Translations under genes and position numbers: made by a program
Part shown: one piece after another, positions 5,220-5,871 of the stretch
Numbering within the stretch: the stretch's first letter is position 1
Layout: each line of letters begins with the position of its first letter
NCBI GenBank assembly: GCA_025462985.1
Contig: JAOAPP010000535.1
Span: 1-5,871 of the forward strand
DNA length: 5,871 bases
Source of the DNA: Bryobacterales bacterium
GTDB taxonomy: Bacteria; Acidobacteriota; Terriglobia; Bryobacterales; Bryobacteraceae
Direction: 5' to 3'
The notes under the pieces: model-generated
What the model saw: the letters and a program-made list of their open reading frames with translations, nothing else
Databases searched by the model: none
Told to the model about the DNA's origin: nothing

Positions 5220-5871
5220 ATGCCGCCCATGTTGCCCGTGTCGGACAAGAGTCAGGATGATTTCGCTTCGGGAAAGCCGGGGCAGTGGGACAAGCGATCT
5301 TGGACGGACCTGGAAGTCATCGCCCGCCGCACACCGAACACGGCGAACGGAAAGCGGCAGATCGAAGTGGATTTAATCCCCGACGTTTGGGCCAGGCTCA
5401 TTCTCTTCTCGAACGCTCTCTACGACGAGAATCATCTTCTGCATCGAAACGCGGTTGCGGCATTCCGCGGGTTTTTAGCTGTCCTGGCTCTTCGTGCGCG
5501 CAAGAGCATCGTGATCAAGGCGGAAGAGTTGCGGCTCGACGCATCCGGAAGCTGGCCTTTTGCGGTGGCCGCGCGCAACAGTGCCGATGGAAGCCGCCAT
5601 GGCATCCACCAGCTTTATTCCGATACAAGCTGGAACGAGATCTACCTGCTGCGGGGCGAAGGCGGATCACTGCTCGCGATCACCTCGCCGCTCACTTTAA
5701 TCTGTCCTGCCCAGGGTCCCTCGACTACTGGCATCAAACAACTGCCAAGCTCCTGGTTTGACGGGGCTCAGTTCCGTGATCCGTCCGCGCCCGGCGTCCT
5801 CAATGACGAAGACCGGGAACTGCTGGGGGCCTGGCTGAAACAACTGCGCGGCACTCTTGCGCGTCACGGAT
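5220..5871 (+). CDS. Unnamed soluble protein, fourth gene of the tubulin-like operon (3' end outside window)
   Basis: The frame from ATG 5220 stays open to the right edge, giving 217 residues with no stop. There is no signal peptide or membrane segment. The start is polar (SDKSQDDFASGKPGQWDKRSW) and probably flexible. Segments that look conserved are IPDVWARLILF (53-63), AFRGFLAVLAL (81-91), WNEIYLLR (138-145) and LLAITSPLTLICPA (151-164). The last of these, with the SP-x-TL pattern, resembles a motif remembered from uncharacterised proteins, but no function is known to me. Residues 190-210 form an acidic-then-basic helix. The 33-base gap and strong ribosome binding site place it in the same operon, so it is likely a cytoplasmic partner of the tubulin-like protein. 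A 158-codon open frame at 5285-5761 in another register is a shadow: it has no ribosome binding site, starts inside this gene and is basic with frameshifted codon use. Confidence 0.78.
   Translation, partial: MPPMLPVSDKSQDDFASGKPGQWDKRSWTDLEVIARRTPNTANGKRQIEVDLIPDVWARLILFSNALYDENHLLHRNAVAAFRGFLAVLALRARKSIVIKAEELRLDASGSWPFAVAARNSADGSRHGIHQLYSDTSWNEIYLLRGEGGSLLAITSPLTLICPAQGPSTTGIKQLPSSWFDGAQFRDPSAPGVLNDEDRELLGAWLKQLRGTLARHG

Noticed and set aside
5285..5761. A 158-codon + strand open frame as the fourth gene
   Set aside because: It has no ribosome binding site and low-plausibility composition; the frame from 5220 has a very strong ribosome binding site and stays open to the window edge.
1..5871. 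tRNA, rRNA, CRISPR array, insertion sequence, integrase or attachment site
   Set aside because: Nothing resembling these was seen on either strand; composition appears even, with no clear boundary of horizontal transfer.

Overview
The window is a roughly 60% GC, gene-dense bacterial segment in which every supported gene lies on the + strand. The FtsA and FtsZ sequences look acidobacterial, possibly near the Solibacter/Bryobacter group. Signs are the FtsA nucleotide loop written DIGAQST, a short lysine-rich FtsA tail, and the FtsZ synergy loop NRDFSD. This placement rests on remembered family resemblance, not on a search, and is tentative.

Left part (1-1887): the end of the division and cell wall cluster. 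ftsA enters from the left edge without its 5' part and is followed after 13 bases by a complete ftsZ that carries all the expected motifs.

Junction (1888-1976): this short gap is dense with structure. It holds a strong 14-bp hairpin just after ftsZ, a perfect TATAAT, an 8-bp inverted repeat overlapping that hexamer, and a second 7-bp inverted repeat whose right arm contains the next start codon. It probably ends or attenuates the ftsAZ transcript and controls the next operon.

Right part (1977-5871): four tightly packed genes that look like one operon. They encode a secreted, probably lipid-anchored protein with a von Willebrand A (VWA)-like domain; a small protein with four membrane segments; a divergent tubulin/FtsZ-superfamily protein, whose ATGA overlap with the membrane gene suggests translational coupling; and an unnamed soluble protein that runs off the right edge behind a very strong ribosome binding site. 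A tubulin-like protein beside a VWA protein and membrane components recalls the multicomponent membrane-remodelling system proposed by Makarova and Koonin (FtsZ-like families, 2010). Here it sits directly behind the housekeeping ftsAZ genes, so two tubulin-superfamily genes lie within 5 kb. The working model is an inner-membrane assembly with a cytoplasmic filament-forming or switch GTPase, a membrane anchor and an extracytoplasmic MIDAS (metal-ion-dependent adhesion site) protein. That model is inference from sequence and gene order only.

No tRNA, rRNA, CRISPR array, insertion sequence or integrase was seen.
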